From positions 1 through 14,947 of the forward strand of contig PCBQ01000017.1 in assembly GCA_002731395.1 (NCBI GenBank): a DNA stretch of 14,947 nucleotides. The letters run 5' to 3'. The translations under genes were made by a program, and so were the position numbers. The notes beneath the pieces are model-generated. The model did no database searches. It was not told the origin of the DNA and saw nothing but the letters and a program-made list of their open reading frames with translations. This DNA comes from Methanobacteriota archaeon (lineage in GTDB: Archaea; Thermoplasmatota; Poseidoniia; Poseidoniales; Poseidoniaceae). Shown here one piece after another: positions 1 to 5,645 of this stretch (position 1 is the stretch's first letter; each line of letters starts with the position of its first letter).

Positions 1-7
1 ACCTGCC

Positions 8-319
8 GTGTTGTCGATGAGCGAGGTGGAAGACATGCTGCTTGCCGAAGGACGGTTCCCGGAATTCGTGGGAAGCAAAGGGCTGTTTGACGCCAACGGC
101 GGCCACAACGATGGGCTACGGCGCGGGGTGCTGGTTGCGGTCCCCGATGACGGATTGACGGGCCTGATCAGCGAATTGGTTGACGGTGAAGCAGGGGCTA
201 CGACCTACGATTATGTTCGAACGTGGGAATCCCAGGGATGGGACTCAACCCTCAGCGTTGCGGTGGACGCAACCAGCGGGAGGGTCCTGGCCACCTCCCT
301 CGTTGAGCGGCCGGCGTGA
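8..319 (+). CDS. Unknown protein, possibly 5'-truncated, upstream of and coupled to parA
   Basis: I do not recognise this family. The reading frame is open to the left edge of the window, so this may be the C-terminal end of a longer protein. Internal start candidates are GTG at 8 and ATG at 17. The visible 103 residues are acidic and apparently soluble, with no membrane segment or signal peptide. They include a Gly/Asn-rich patch (FDANGGHNDG), then alternating hydrophobic stretches (RRGVLVAVPDDG, STLSVAVDATSGRVL) that look like a small alpha/beta or beta domain. Its TGA stop (317-319) overlaps the GTG start of the ParA gene (316) by four bases. This is the signature of translational coupling, so the protein is likely made together with ParA and the mini-ParB-like protein. 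Function is unknown; a role as accessory or cargo adaptor of the ParA system is only inference. Confidence 0.55.
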   Translation: MLSMSEVEDMLLAEGRFPEFVGSKGLFDANGGHNDGLRRGVLVAVPDDGLTGLISELVDGEAGATTYDYVRTWESQGWDSTLSVAVDATSGRVLATSLVERPA

Positions 320-1335
320 AACGCTTCGCCCCCGAACCGTGGCCGAAGTCCTGTCAGGGCCGTCACCTCCAAAGCCTCTGCAGCATGCATGACGCTCCGA
401 TGGGAGAACGCACTCGGCAGGTGACCGTCGGCGAGGCCGAGTTCGAGGAACTCCCCGATGCGACGCTTGCAGCACGCTCGACCGATGAGGTTGGGTCGGC
501 CAAAATCAGAGCACCGCTCGCGCTCCCTCCGATGCAACCCTCGACCGAGGGGCTTGCCCGGGTGGTCGCGGTCACCAACCAGAAAGGCGGTGTTGGAAAA
601 ACCACGACGGTGATCAACCTCGCCGCGAGCTTGGCCGCCTCGGGTCAACGCGTGCTCGTGGTGGATTTGGATGCCCAAGGCAACTGCGCCACAGGTTTAG
701 GCATCGACAAATCAAGGGTTGAACTGACGACACGCGACCTTCTCTTGACGCCAGAACGGGCTGCAGAGTGCCGCTACGCCACACGGATTCCCACCCTTCA
801 CGTGGTGGTCGGTGACCGCCGGCTGGTGTCCGTTGAGGATGCGATTTTGTCGGACCTTGGACGTGAATCACGCTTGGCGGAAGGCATTGCTCCCCTGCTG
901 CCGCATTACGACTTGGTGCTCATCGACACGCCTCCAAACCTCGGTGTGCTGGCCATCAATGCGCTTTGTGCTGCAGACGGTGTGTTGGTGCCCGTGCAAA
1001 CCGAGTATTTCGCGCTCGAAGGCTTGGCCATGCTCTTGTCCACGGTTGAACAGGTCCGGCGCCGGTTGAATCCCGGGCTTGGGGTGGATGGTGTGCTGAT
1101 GACGATGCACGCTCCGACCTTGCTGAATCAGCAGGTAGCCAGCTTGCTCCGCGAGCATTTGGGCGATGTGGTCGTTGAACCACCCATTCGCCGCAACATC
1201 CGATTGGCTGAGGCGACCAGCCGAGGCGAACCCATCCACGTTCACGCCCCCAAATCAAACGGTGGACAGGACCATCAAGCCGTGGCTCAAGCCCTTGCGT
1301 CCCGCTGGGGACTGATTCGGGGGCCGAGGGCGTGA
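316..1335 (+). CDS. parA: ParA/Soj-family ATPase (deviant Walker A)
   Basis: ParA-type ATPases dimerise on ATP, bind nucleoid DNA nonspecifically and position chromosomes, plasmids or protein cargo. The deviant Walker A KGGVGKTT spans residues 90-97, with signature lysine K90 and catalytic-site K95. VVDLDAQGN follows. The Walker B-like DLVLIDTPP begins at D199. The C-terminal PPIRRNIRLAEATSRGEPI matches the Soj/ParA pattern of bacterial chromosomal ParAs. MinD is less likely, because no amphipathic membrane-targeting tail is seen. The GTG at 316 is chosen because it overlaps the preceding stop by four bases. It gives 339 residues, with about 80 poorly conserved N-terminal residues that show no obvious HTH. 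Starts at ATG 385, 400 or 532 would shorten it to nearer the usual 250-270 but have no visible Shine-Dalgarno. Its own stop overlaps the next gene's GTG start. The family call is strong; the cargo is unknown. Confidence 0.93.
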   Translation: MKRFAPEPWPKSCQGRHLQSLCSMHDAPMGERTRQVTVGEAEFEELPDATLAARSTDEVGSAKIRAPLALPPMQPSTEGLARVVAVTNQKGGVGKTTTVINLAASLAASGQRVLVVDLDAQGNCATGLGIDKSRVELTTRDLLLTPERAAECRYATRIPTLHVVVGDRRLVSVEDAILSDLGRESRLAEGIAPLLPHYDLVLIDTPPNLGVLAINALCAADGVLVPVQTEYFALEGLAMLLSTVEQVRRRLNPGLGVDGVLMTMHAPTLLNQQVASLLREHLGDVVVEPPIRRNIRLAEATSRGEPIHVHAPKSNGGQDHQAVAQALASRWGLIRGPRA

Positions 1336-1727
1336 GAGAACGTGGCCTTGGCCGTGGTCTTGATCACCTGATCGAACAGAACGCGACCGAATTGGGTTTC
1401 CTCGACGCATATGGGCCGGCTCCAGAAGAAGTCCTCGGAGAACTGCACGATGCAGCATGCCTTGTTCTGAGCGTACTCGAAGGCGTCCGTTCCAAAGCGT
1501 CCTACGAAGCCGATGGTGTCAAGCTTGTACGGGAGGCAGAAGGGTCCCGTCTCACGTGGACCGGGCAACACTTGCCGCTTGTGGACAGTGACCTTCAGCT
1601 CCCTGGTATGCGCGAGGGGGTCCTCTCACCCGCACGTGAGAGCGCCGAGGTGCTTCTCGTGGATTGGACCCATGAGGTCCGGCGTTGCCTAAAGCGGGTG
1701 GTCGAGCATCACTCACGTTCGGCGTGA
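1332..1727 (+). CDS. Mini-ParB-like ParA partner candidate
   Basis: This 131-residue protein begins MRERGLGRGLDHLIEQN. That closely resembles the extreme N-terminus of bacterial ParB/Spo0J (consensus RGLGRGLDALI), the short basic peptide that contacts ParA and stimulates its ATPase. Nothing after residue about 17 resembles the ParB CTP-binding GERR box, the HTH or the dimerisation domain. Instead there is an acidic helical stretch (residues about 25-55), a middle region likely to be beta (about 58-85), and a C-terminal segment ending in a basic amphipathic helix (VDWTHEVRRCLKRVVEHH). The GTG start at 1332 overlaps the ParA stop by four bases, so it is translationally coupled. Its 3' end overlaps the convergent gene at 1713 by 15 bases. 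I infer a small ParA-activating adaptor that links ParA to a cargo other than parS DNA. The ORF is well supported; the function rests on one motif plus gene order. Confidence 0.75.
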   Translation: MRERGLGRGLDHLIEQNATELGFLDAYGPAPEEVLGELHDAACLVLSVLEGVRSKASYEADGVKLVREAEGSRLTWTGQHLPLVDSDLQLPGMREGVLSPARESAEVLLVDWTHEVRRCLKRVVEHHSRSA

Positions 1728-2276
1728 GCGGCCGCCAATGGCCGCGGCGACGGTCAGGGCGACCAAGCTCAGCGCGAATCCCGCTCCGGGACTTTCCTCT
1801 TCCTCAACGCAACCGTCGTCGGTGGAGGCGCTTCCACCCCAGCTGCCGTCGTTGTAGTAACAGCTCGACCACGTCCTGTACCAATCACCGAAGGGATGGA
1901 ACTCGTCGTCACCGTCGGTGTACGACACCTTCGCTCGCCAGTTGACGTAGGTGTGATCTTCAGGAGGCGTCACCGAAATCGTGTACACGGCACCGTCTTC
2001 GGACACCGTTGCTTCTTGCGTCACGGGAGGATCACAGACGCCATCGTTGGTGCAGATTTGTGTGGTGAGCTGCATGGTGGTGCCGTTGTCCACCGCGCTC
2101 TGATCCAGAGTCAGGCTCATCGTCCAGGTCTCGCCGTCCACGGATGGTGAGGTGGCTTCGTAGGCTGAAAACGGTGTTTCCGCGGTGTTCGGGCCTTCGT
2201 CTTGTCCCCCGGTCCCCCCGGCTGTGGCCACGCTAACGAACATGAGCATGAGGGCAACCAAGAACGCGTTGCGCAT
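1713..2276 (-). CDS. Small secreted protein with PGF-CTERM-like anchor
   Basis: The 187-residue product starts with a clear signal peptide (residues 1-19, hydrophobic MRNAFLVALMLMFVSVATA, cleavage likely before GG). The mature part is acidic and Ser/Thr-rich, with likely beta structure. It has four cysteines in two pairs (C-x5-C around ICTNDGVC; C-x15-C near the C-terminus), which suggests disulfides outside the cell. The tail is acidic EEEESPGAGF, a hydrophobic segment (ALSLVALTVAAAIGG) and basic RSRRT. This is the layout of archaeosortase substrates of the PGF-CTERM class, although the motif here is PGAGF rather than strict PGF. It is 46 bases downstream of the PUA gene on the same strand. 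There is no Shine-Dalgarno, but a TATA-like CCAAATAG lies about 25 bases upstream of the ATG, so a leaderless transcript is plausible. Ligand and function are unknown. Confidence 0.8.
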   Translation of the reverse strand: MRNAFLVALMLMFVSVATAGGTGGQDEGPNTAETPFSAYEATSPSVDGETWTMSLTLDQSAVDNGTTMQLTTQICTNDGVCDPPVTQEATVSEDGAVYTISVTPPEDHTYVNWRAKVSYTDGDDEFHPFGDWYRTWSSCYYNDGSWGGSASTDDGCVEEEESPGAGFALSLVALTVAAAIGGRSRRT

Positions 2277-2297
2277 GGAGGAAGCGACGTGCTGTTC

Positions 2298-2305
2298 CTA
2301 TTTGG
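2298..2305 (-). promoter_or_regulatory. Candidate TATA box for the small secreted protein (leaderless)
   Basis: On the minus strand this reads CCAAATAG. Its centre is about 25 bases upstream of the ATG at 2276, the usual archaeal TATA-to-transcription-start distance. The bases just before the ATG (CTTCCTCC) do not form a Shine-Dalgarno. Together these suggest transcription starts at or next to the ATG. Confidence 0.4.
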
Positions 2306-2322
2306 CGCTGTGGGGCTGAGGC

Positions 2323-2829
2323 TTATTCCATGTCCCAGAGTTCGTCGCCAACCCAGTGGATGGTCTTGACGGCCTTGCCGCCGGTGGCGTCAACCATTTC
2401 CGGCCCGGTGTCGAGCGCCCAGCCCAAAGCCAGCGGGCGCTGGTGCACTTCATCACGAATCCATACCAAATCACCAGACTCGATCGCCTCGTCTGCCCCT
2501 GAAATGCCCGCAGCCATACAATCTGCTCCGTTCATCAAAAAGCGAATGGCTCCGTGGTCCACCTCCACCCAGTGGCCTGCATTGGTATGGTCCATGAGCC
2601 CACGGAGCGTCAAAGCCACCACGCGATGGCCGTCGGGGTGCTCAACATCAACGGCCTTCGGTATCTTGTCCACAAAGACGAGGTTCCACGGACCGAATTC
2701 TGCGGCTTCGAGGAAGGCTCCATCCACTTGGAGGTCGATGCCCAGCGCTTCTTCAAGATCCTTCAGCAACGGAGCGATGGCTTTGCGTCGAATTGGGCGC
2801 CGTTTCCGGATGCTCCAATCCTTGACCAT
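2323..2829 (-). CDS. PUA-domain RNA-binding protein, MCT-1/Tma20-like
   Basis: This 168-residue protein matches the archaeal family related to eukaryotic MCT-1/Tma20 (N-terminal pre-PUA domain plus C-terminal PUA), thought to act on ribosomes or tRNA during translation. The N-terminus is very basic (SIRKRRPIRRKAIAPLLKDL), followed by a small alpha/beta domain with LVFVDKIPKAVDVE. The PUA part (residues about 86-165) contains WVEVDHGAIRFLMNGADCM, then GDLVWIRDEVHQRPLALG, and ends KAVKTIHWVGDELWDME, the characteristic family ending. An in-frame ATG lies 21 codons upstream (2892). The ATG at 2829 is preferred because AGGAG sits 5 bases before it and the family starts just ahead of the basic segment. 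It is divergent from the FAH-family gene and first of a minus-strand pair with the small secreted protein. Confidence 0.88.
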   Translation of the reverse strand: MVKDWSIRKRRPIRRKAIAPLLKDLEEALGIDLQVDGAFLEAAEFGPWNLVFVDKIPKAVDVEHPDGHRVVALTLRGLMDHTNAGHWVEVDHGAIRFLMNGADCMAAGISGADEAIESGDLVWIRDEVHQRPLALGWALDTGPEMVDATGGKAVKTIHWVGDELWDME

Positions 2830-2834
2830 GCCAA

Positions 2835-2839
2835 CTCCT
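2835..2839 (-). promoter_or_regulatory. Shine-Dalgarno deciding the PUA gene start
   Basis: AGGAG on the minus strand, 5 bases before the ATG at 2829. It favours this start over the longer in-frame start at 2892. Confidence 0.65.
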
Positions 2840-2853
2840 GCCCGCAGGGTGCT

Positions 2854-2867
2854 ATGACCGTTGTCAT
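2854..2867. promoter_or_regulatory. Inverted repeat ATGAC-N4-GTCAT in a divergent intergenic region
   Basis: A perfect 5+5 base inverted repeat with a CGTT spacer lies in the 74-base gap between the divergent PUA and FAH-family genes. Its position suits an operator for either gene. A repeat this short can arise by chance, so the call is tentative. Confidence 0.25.
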
Positions 2868-2903
2868 GCGAGGGTCCAAGAATCGGCAGCATGTGGTTTG
2901 TCC

Positions 2904-3506
2904 ATGACCATGTGGTGCGCCATCAGGACCTACGCGGCACATGCGGATGAGCTTGGGAACCCCCGCCAGACCCGACCGATTTTTTTCACCAAACCTGACG
3001 GGTGTTTGTCCATGGAGGACACCATTGACGTGAGTGGGCATCCCGGGGATCTCCACCACGAAGTGGAGCTTGTTCTGCGCCTTGACGAAGCAGGTGAAGT
3101 CTCTCACATCGCTGTTGGTCTGGACTTGACCGATCGCGCTGCACAGCTCGAAGCTCGCCCGGAAGGTCTGCCTTGGGCCCGTAGCAAAGCCTTCCGGGGG
3201 GCGGCACGCATAGGCCCCCTCGTCCCATGGTCGAAGGATGTCGCGGCTTTGAGCAGGTCTGGCCTGCACCTCGAGTTGCGCATTGATGGGGACGTCCGGC
3301 AATCGTCGCCTGTTGGGGCGATGTCCATCCCTTTGGTGGACTTGCTGACCGATTTGCAGACGTGGGCGCCTCTTGCCGACGGTGACGTCGTGTTCACCGG
3401 GACCCCACCCGGTGTTGGGTGCTTGCAGTCGGGCCAGGCGGTCCAAGCCGTCTTGCGGGACGCGGACCAAGCCGTCTTGTCGCGTTTGGAACTACGTTGT
3501 GTCTGA
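2904..3506 (+). CDS. Fumarylacetoacetate hydrolase-family enzyme
   Basis: The protein matches the FAH superfamily (acylpyruvase, oxaloacetate decarboxylase/tautomerase or HHDD-isomerase-type enzymes), divalent-metal enzymes acting on 2-oxo-carboxylates. From ATG 2904 it has 200 residues, the normal size for the single-domain type. Landmarks: TYAAHADELGN near the N-terminus; HHEVELVL with candidate metal ligands E53 and E55; GLDLTDRAAQ with D74 in the position of the family's NDVTARD aspartate; KAFRGAARIGP; and the C-terminal GDVVFTGTPPGVG, the most diagnostic segment. Starts at TTG 2898 and ATG 2910 are also possible. No clear Shine-Dalgarno is visible. It diverges from the PUA gene, and eS8 follows on the same strand after 53 bases. 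The exact substrate cannot be told from sequence. Confidence 0.88.
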   Translation: MTMWCAIRTYAAHADELGNPRQTRPIFFTKPDGCLSMEDTIDVSGHPGDLHHEVELVLRLDEAGEVSHIAVGLDLTDRAAQLEARPEGLPWARSKAFRGAARIGPLVPWSKDVAALSRSGLHLELRIDGDVRQSSPVGAMSIPLVDLLTDLQTWAPLADGDVVFTGTPPGVGCLQSGQAVQAVLRDADQAVLSRLELRCV

Positions 3507-3514
3507 GGGAGGGC

Positions 3515-3522
3515 TTCATATA
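3515..3522 (+). promoter_or_regulatory. Candidate TATA box of eS8
   Basis: TTCATATA lies 45 bases before the eS8 ATG. This predicts transcription starting near 3544, just ahead of the Shine-Dalgarno. The EF1A gene has a near-identical box (TTCAAATA) at 47 bases. Confidence 0.45.
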
Positions 3523-3545
3523 CGCCGTGTCGGTCGGCAGCCTGC

Positions 3546-3552
3546 GAGGTGA
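3546..3552 (+). promoter_or_regulatory. Strong Shine-Dalgarno of eS8
   Basis: GAGGTGA with 7 bases of spacing fixes the eS8 start at 3560. The longer in-frame reading that starts at 3419 is not needed. Confidence 0.75.
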
Positions 3553-3559
3553 ACCTTTC

Positions 3560-3940
3560 ATGGCGCAGTGGCACGGCATTTCTCGACGCAAGACCAGCGG
3601 CGGTCGCCGTGTTCAAGCCCGCGGTAAGCGCAAAACGGAAATCTCGAGCGAGAAGCAATTCGCGCTCGTCGGTGAACCCAAGCGCAAGATCTACCGCAAG
3701 GCCGGGGGCAACACCATGGTTCGCGTGATGGCCGAAAACCGAGTGGCCATCGCTGACCCTGCAAAGGGCACGACCAAGATGGGGACCATCATGAGTGTCG
3801 TGGAAAACGAATCTGACCCCAACTACGTTCGTCGGAACATCCTCGTGAAGGGCGCCATCATTGAGACCGACAAGGGTCGCGTGCGCATCACCTCCCGACC
3901 CGGTAAGGACGGGGTCATCAACGGCGTGCTCGTCGAGTGA
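3560..3940 (+). CDS. rps8e: Ribosomal protein eS8
   Basis: eS8 is a small-subunit ribosomal protein found only in archaea and eukaryotes. The product is 126 residues, the normal archaeal length (the eukaryotic form carries an extra insertion). It begins MAQWHGISRRKTSGGRR, with the basic KRK segment that follows. The family's core appears as YRKAGGN, VRVMAENRVAIADP and SDPNYVRRNILVKGAIIETD, then the C-terminal TSRPGKDGVINGVLVE. The start is set by GAGGTGA 7 bases upstream and by family length. It probably has its own promoter (TTCATATA at 3515). SRP19 begins 54 bases downstream on the same strand, so the two may be co-transcribed. Confidence 0.97.
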   Translation: MAQWHGISRRKTSGGRRVQARGKRKTEISSEKQFALVGEPKRKIYRKAGGNTMVRVMAENRVAIADPAKGTTKMGTIMSVVENESDPNYVRRNILVKGAIIETDKGRVRITSRPGKDGVINGVLVE

Positions 3941-3994
3941 GGCCCCTGAACCGGGTCCAAACGGACCTGAAAAACAGGAGCATGAGGCGGGCAC

Positions 3995-4423
3995 ATGGAC
4001 CACGACCCGGACCGCCTGACCCTTTGGCCGTCGTACTTCGACGTTCGGCGCTCGCGACGTTCAGGTCGTCGCGTGTCCAAGGATGCCGCGGTCAAGAAAC
4101 CCGATCTCGAAGGCTTGTACACCGCCGCACGCGCGGTTGGTCTGCGCAAAATCAAGCGGGAAGTGAACGCCGCTCGCCCGAGCGACCCTCACGCCCGTGA
4201 GGGACGGCTCATCGTGAGTCGGTCAGGCGCAGAGGCCGATGCGGGGGCCTCTTCGAAAGAGGAAATCATGCAAATCATTGGGACCACATGGCGTGAACAG
4301 CGCAAGAAGGAACACGAGAATGCGACCAGACCGGCGACGACCCGCACGCAAGGAGGTCAACGACCCAGAAAACAAGGAAAAACGCGAGGAAACACCTCTC
4401 GGCGCCGCTCATTCAAGCGGTGA
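3995..4423 (+). CDS. srp19: Signal recognition particle protein SRP19
   Basis: SRP19 binds the tips of helices 6 and 8 of SRP RNA and prepares it for SRP54, enabling co-translational targeting to the membrane. The diagnostic segments are TLWPSYFDVRRSRRSGRRV (start of the RNA-binding fold), KDAAVKKPDLEGLYTAARAVGL and a GRLIV strand. The helical KEEIMQIIGTTWREQ follows. At 142 residues it is longer than most archaeal SRP19 (about 90-110). The extra length is a low-complexity Arg/Lys/Thr/Gln tail (about residues 105-142, ending RRRSFKR), likely disordered and RNA-binding. GAGG 7 bases before the ATG at 3995 supports the start. An alternative GTG frame that overlaps the eS8 stop at 3937 encodes only unrelated Arg/Pro/Ser-rich sequence. 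Confidence 0.9.
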   Translation: MDHDPDRLTLWPSYFDVRRSRRSGRRVSKDAAVKKPDLEGLYTAARAVGLRKIKREVNAARPSDPHAREGRLIVSRSGAEADAGASSKEEIMQIIGTTWREQRKKEHENATRPATTRTQGGQRPRKQGKTRGNTSRRRSFKR

Positions 4424-4461
4424 AGGACCCCCTTCCTCGATCCTGCTCGAATGGGAACGGC

Positions 4462-4470
4462 TTTGAATTA
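4462..4470 (+). promoter_or_regulatory. Candidate TATA box of the desaturase (leaderless)
   Basis: TTTGAATTA is centred 24 bases before the ATG at 4490, and no Shine-Dalgarno precedes that ATG. This spacing would put the transcription start on the start codon and favours 4490 over the in-frame ATG at 4451, which lies upstream of the box. Confidence 0.4.
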
Positions 4471-4489
4471 CGGTGTGTGCCACAACACC

Positions 4490-5644
4490 ATGTCAGACAA
4501 CGGGAGCGACAAAATCAACGTCGTCAACACACTCTTCCTCGTGCTCACACCCATCGCTTCCATTCTCGGTTTGTGGTGGCATGCGACGGCGTATGGCGTG
4601 ACCTGGGTCGAACCTGTTTTGTTTGTCATCTGGTACTTTGCTTGTGGACTGAGCATCACGGTCGGCTACCACCGCTTGTTCAGTCACCGCAGCCACGAAG
4701 CCTCATGGCCGCTGCGTCTGTTTTACGCCCTTTTCGGAGCGGGTGCATTCGAAAACAGTGCACTCAATTGGTGCGCTGACCATCGCCTTCACCACCGTCA
4801 TACCGACACGCCTGAAGACCCGTATTCCGCAAGCCGAGGGTTTTGGTGGTCCCACATCTTGTGGGTCATGATCGACGAAGGCGGAGAACGTGTTCACGAC
4901 CTTTCGCAGGTTAAGGACCTCCAGCAGGACCCTATCCTTCGCTTCCAGCACCGCTTCTACCTGGTCATCGCCGTGGGCGTTGGGATGTTCCTCCCCGCCC
5001 TCATCGGCGGTCTGATCGCTGGCGTGCCCGGTGCCGTTGGTGGCTTCGTGTGGGCCGGTTTGGCCCGCACGGTCTTCACCCATCACGGGACCTTCCTCAT
5101 CAACTCTGCAGCGCACATTTGGGGGACACAACCGTATGGAGATGCCAACAGCAGCAAGGATTCGCCCATCCTCGCTTTCCTGACCTTTGGGGAGGGCTAC
5201 CACAACTTCCACCACACTTTCCAGTCCGACTACCGAAACGGTCACCGCTGGTACCACTTCGACCCATCGAAGTGGTGGATCAAGGCTTTCTCTCTGATTG
5301 GCCTCAAGCAGGGCCTAAAGTCCACGCCAGATTGGCACATCGAAGACAAGCGACGCCAAGCGAGCTTTGAGTCCGCAGCAATCGCGGCCGGTACCGATGA
5401 AACCCGTGACCTGACCGGAATCCAAGAGCGCATGAAGAACGCTCGCTCCAACTTCAAGAGGCAAAGCAGAGCGCTGGACAAGTTGCTTGTGGAGCGCCAT
5501 GGCGCTCGCAAGGAGCGCCAAGCCGCTCGACGTCAAGAGTTGGAGGATGCGATTGCGAAACTCAGTGATGACATCGCCGCCATCCGCACGGAATTCGCCC
5601 AAATCATGAACGATTTGACCTTGGGCAAGCCAATGATGGCGTGA
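4490..5644 (+). CDS. Acyl-CoA delta-9-type fatty acid desaturase with C-terminal coiled coil
   Basis: This is a membrane di-iron desaturase of the stearoyl-CoA desaturase type, which uses O2 to introduce a cis double bond into an acyl chain. From ATG 4490 it has 384 residues. The three histidine boxes are intact: HRLFSH (61-66), HRLHHRH (98-104, HxxHH) and HNFHH (238-242). Hydrophobic membrane segments lie around 14-60 and 160-200. HTDTPEDPYSASRGFWWSH and GEGYHNFHH are classic for the family. After about residue 285 there is a roughly 100-residue charged Lys/Arg/Glu-rich extension predicted to be coiled coil, which ordinary desaturases lack. An in-frame ATG at 4451 would add 13 residues. It is convergent with the aminotransferase gene, one base apart. 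The enzyme class is near certain; the natural substrate in an ether-lipid archaeon is open. Confidence 0.93.
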   Translation: MSDNGSDKINVVNTLFLVLTPIASILGLWWHATAYGVTWVEPVLFVIWYFACGLSITVGYHRLFSHRSHEASWPLRLFYALFGAGAFENSALNWCADHRLHHRHTDTPEDPYSASRGFWWSHILWVMIDEGGERVHDLSQVKDLQQDPILRFQHRFYLVIAVGVGMFLPALIGGLIAGVPGAVGGFVWAGLARTVFTHHGTFLINSAAHIWGTQPYGDANSSKDSPILAFLTFGEGYHNFHHTFQSDYRNGHRWYHFDPSKWWIKAFSLIGLKQGLKSTPDWHIEDKRRQASFESAAIAAGTDETRDLTGIQERMKNARSNFKRQSRALDKLLVERHGARKERQAARRQELEDAIAKLSDDIAAIRTEFAQIMNDLTLGKPMMA

Positions 5645-5645
5645 C

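Noticed and set aside
2978..2987. T-run that could be an archaeal terminator
   Set aside because: It lies inside the FAH-family coding sequence, shortly after its N-terminal family motif, so it is more simply explained as codons for a Phe-Phe segment.
3419..3559. N-terminal extension of the eS8 frame
   Set aside because: It overlaps the end of the FAH-family gene. The eS8 family starts at the MAQWHG methionine, which is preceded by GAGGTGA.
3104..4003. A 299-codon minus-strand frame opposite the FAH-family gene and eS8
   Set aside because: It crosses two recognised genes and their intergenic promoter, and encodes no known domain.
3937..4200. A GTG-start frame overlapping the eS8 stop by four bases, which resembles translational coupling
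   Set aside because: Its product is Arg/Pro/Ser-rich with no family resemblance. The SRP19 frame at 3995 covers the same bases and has diagnostic motifs and a Shine-Dalgarno.
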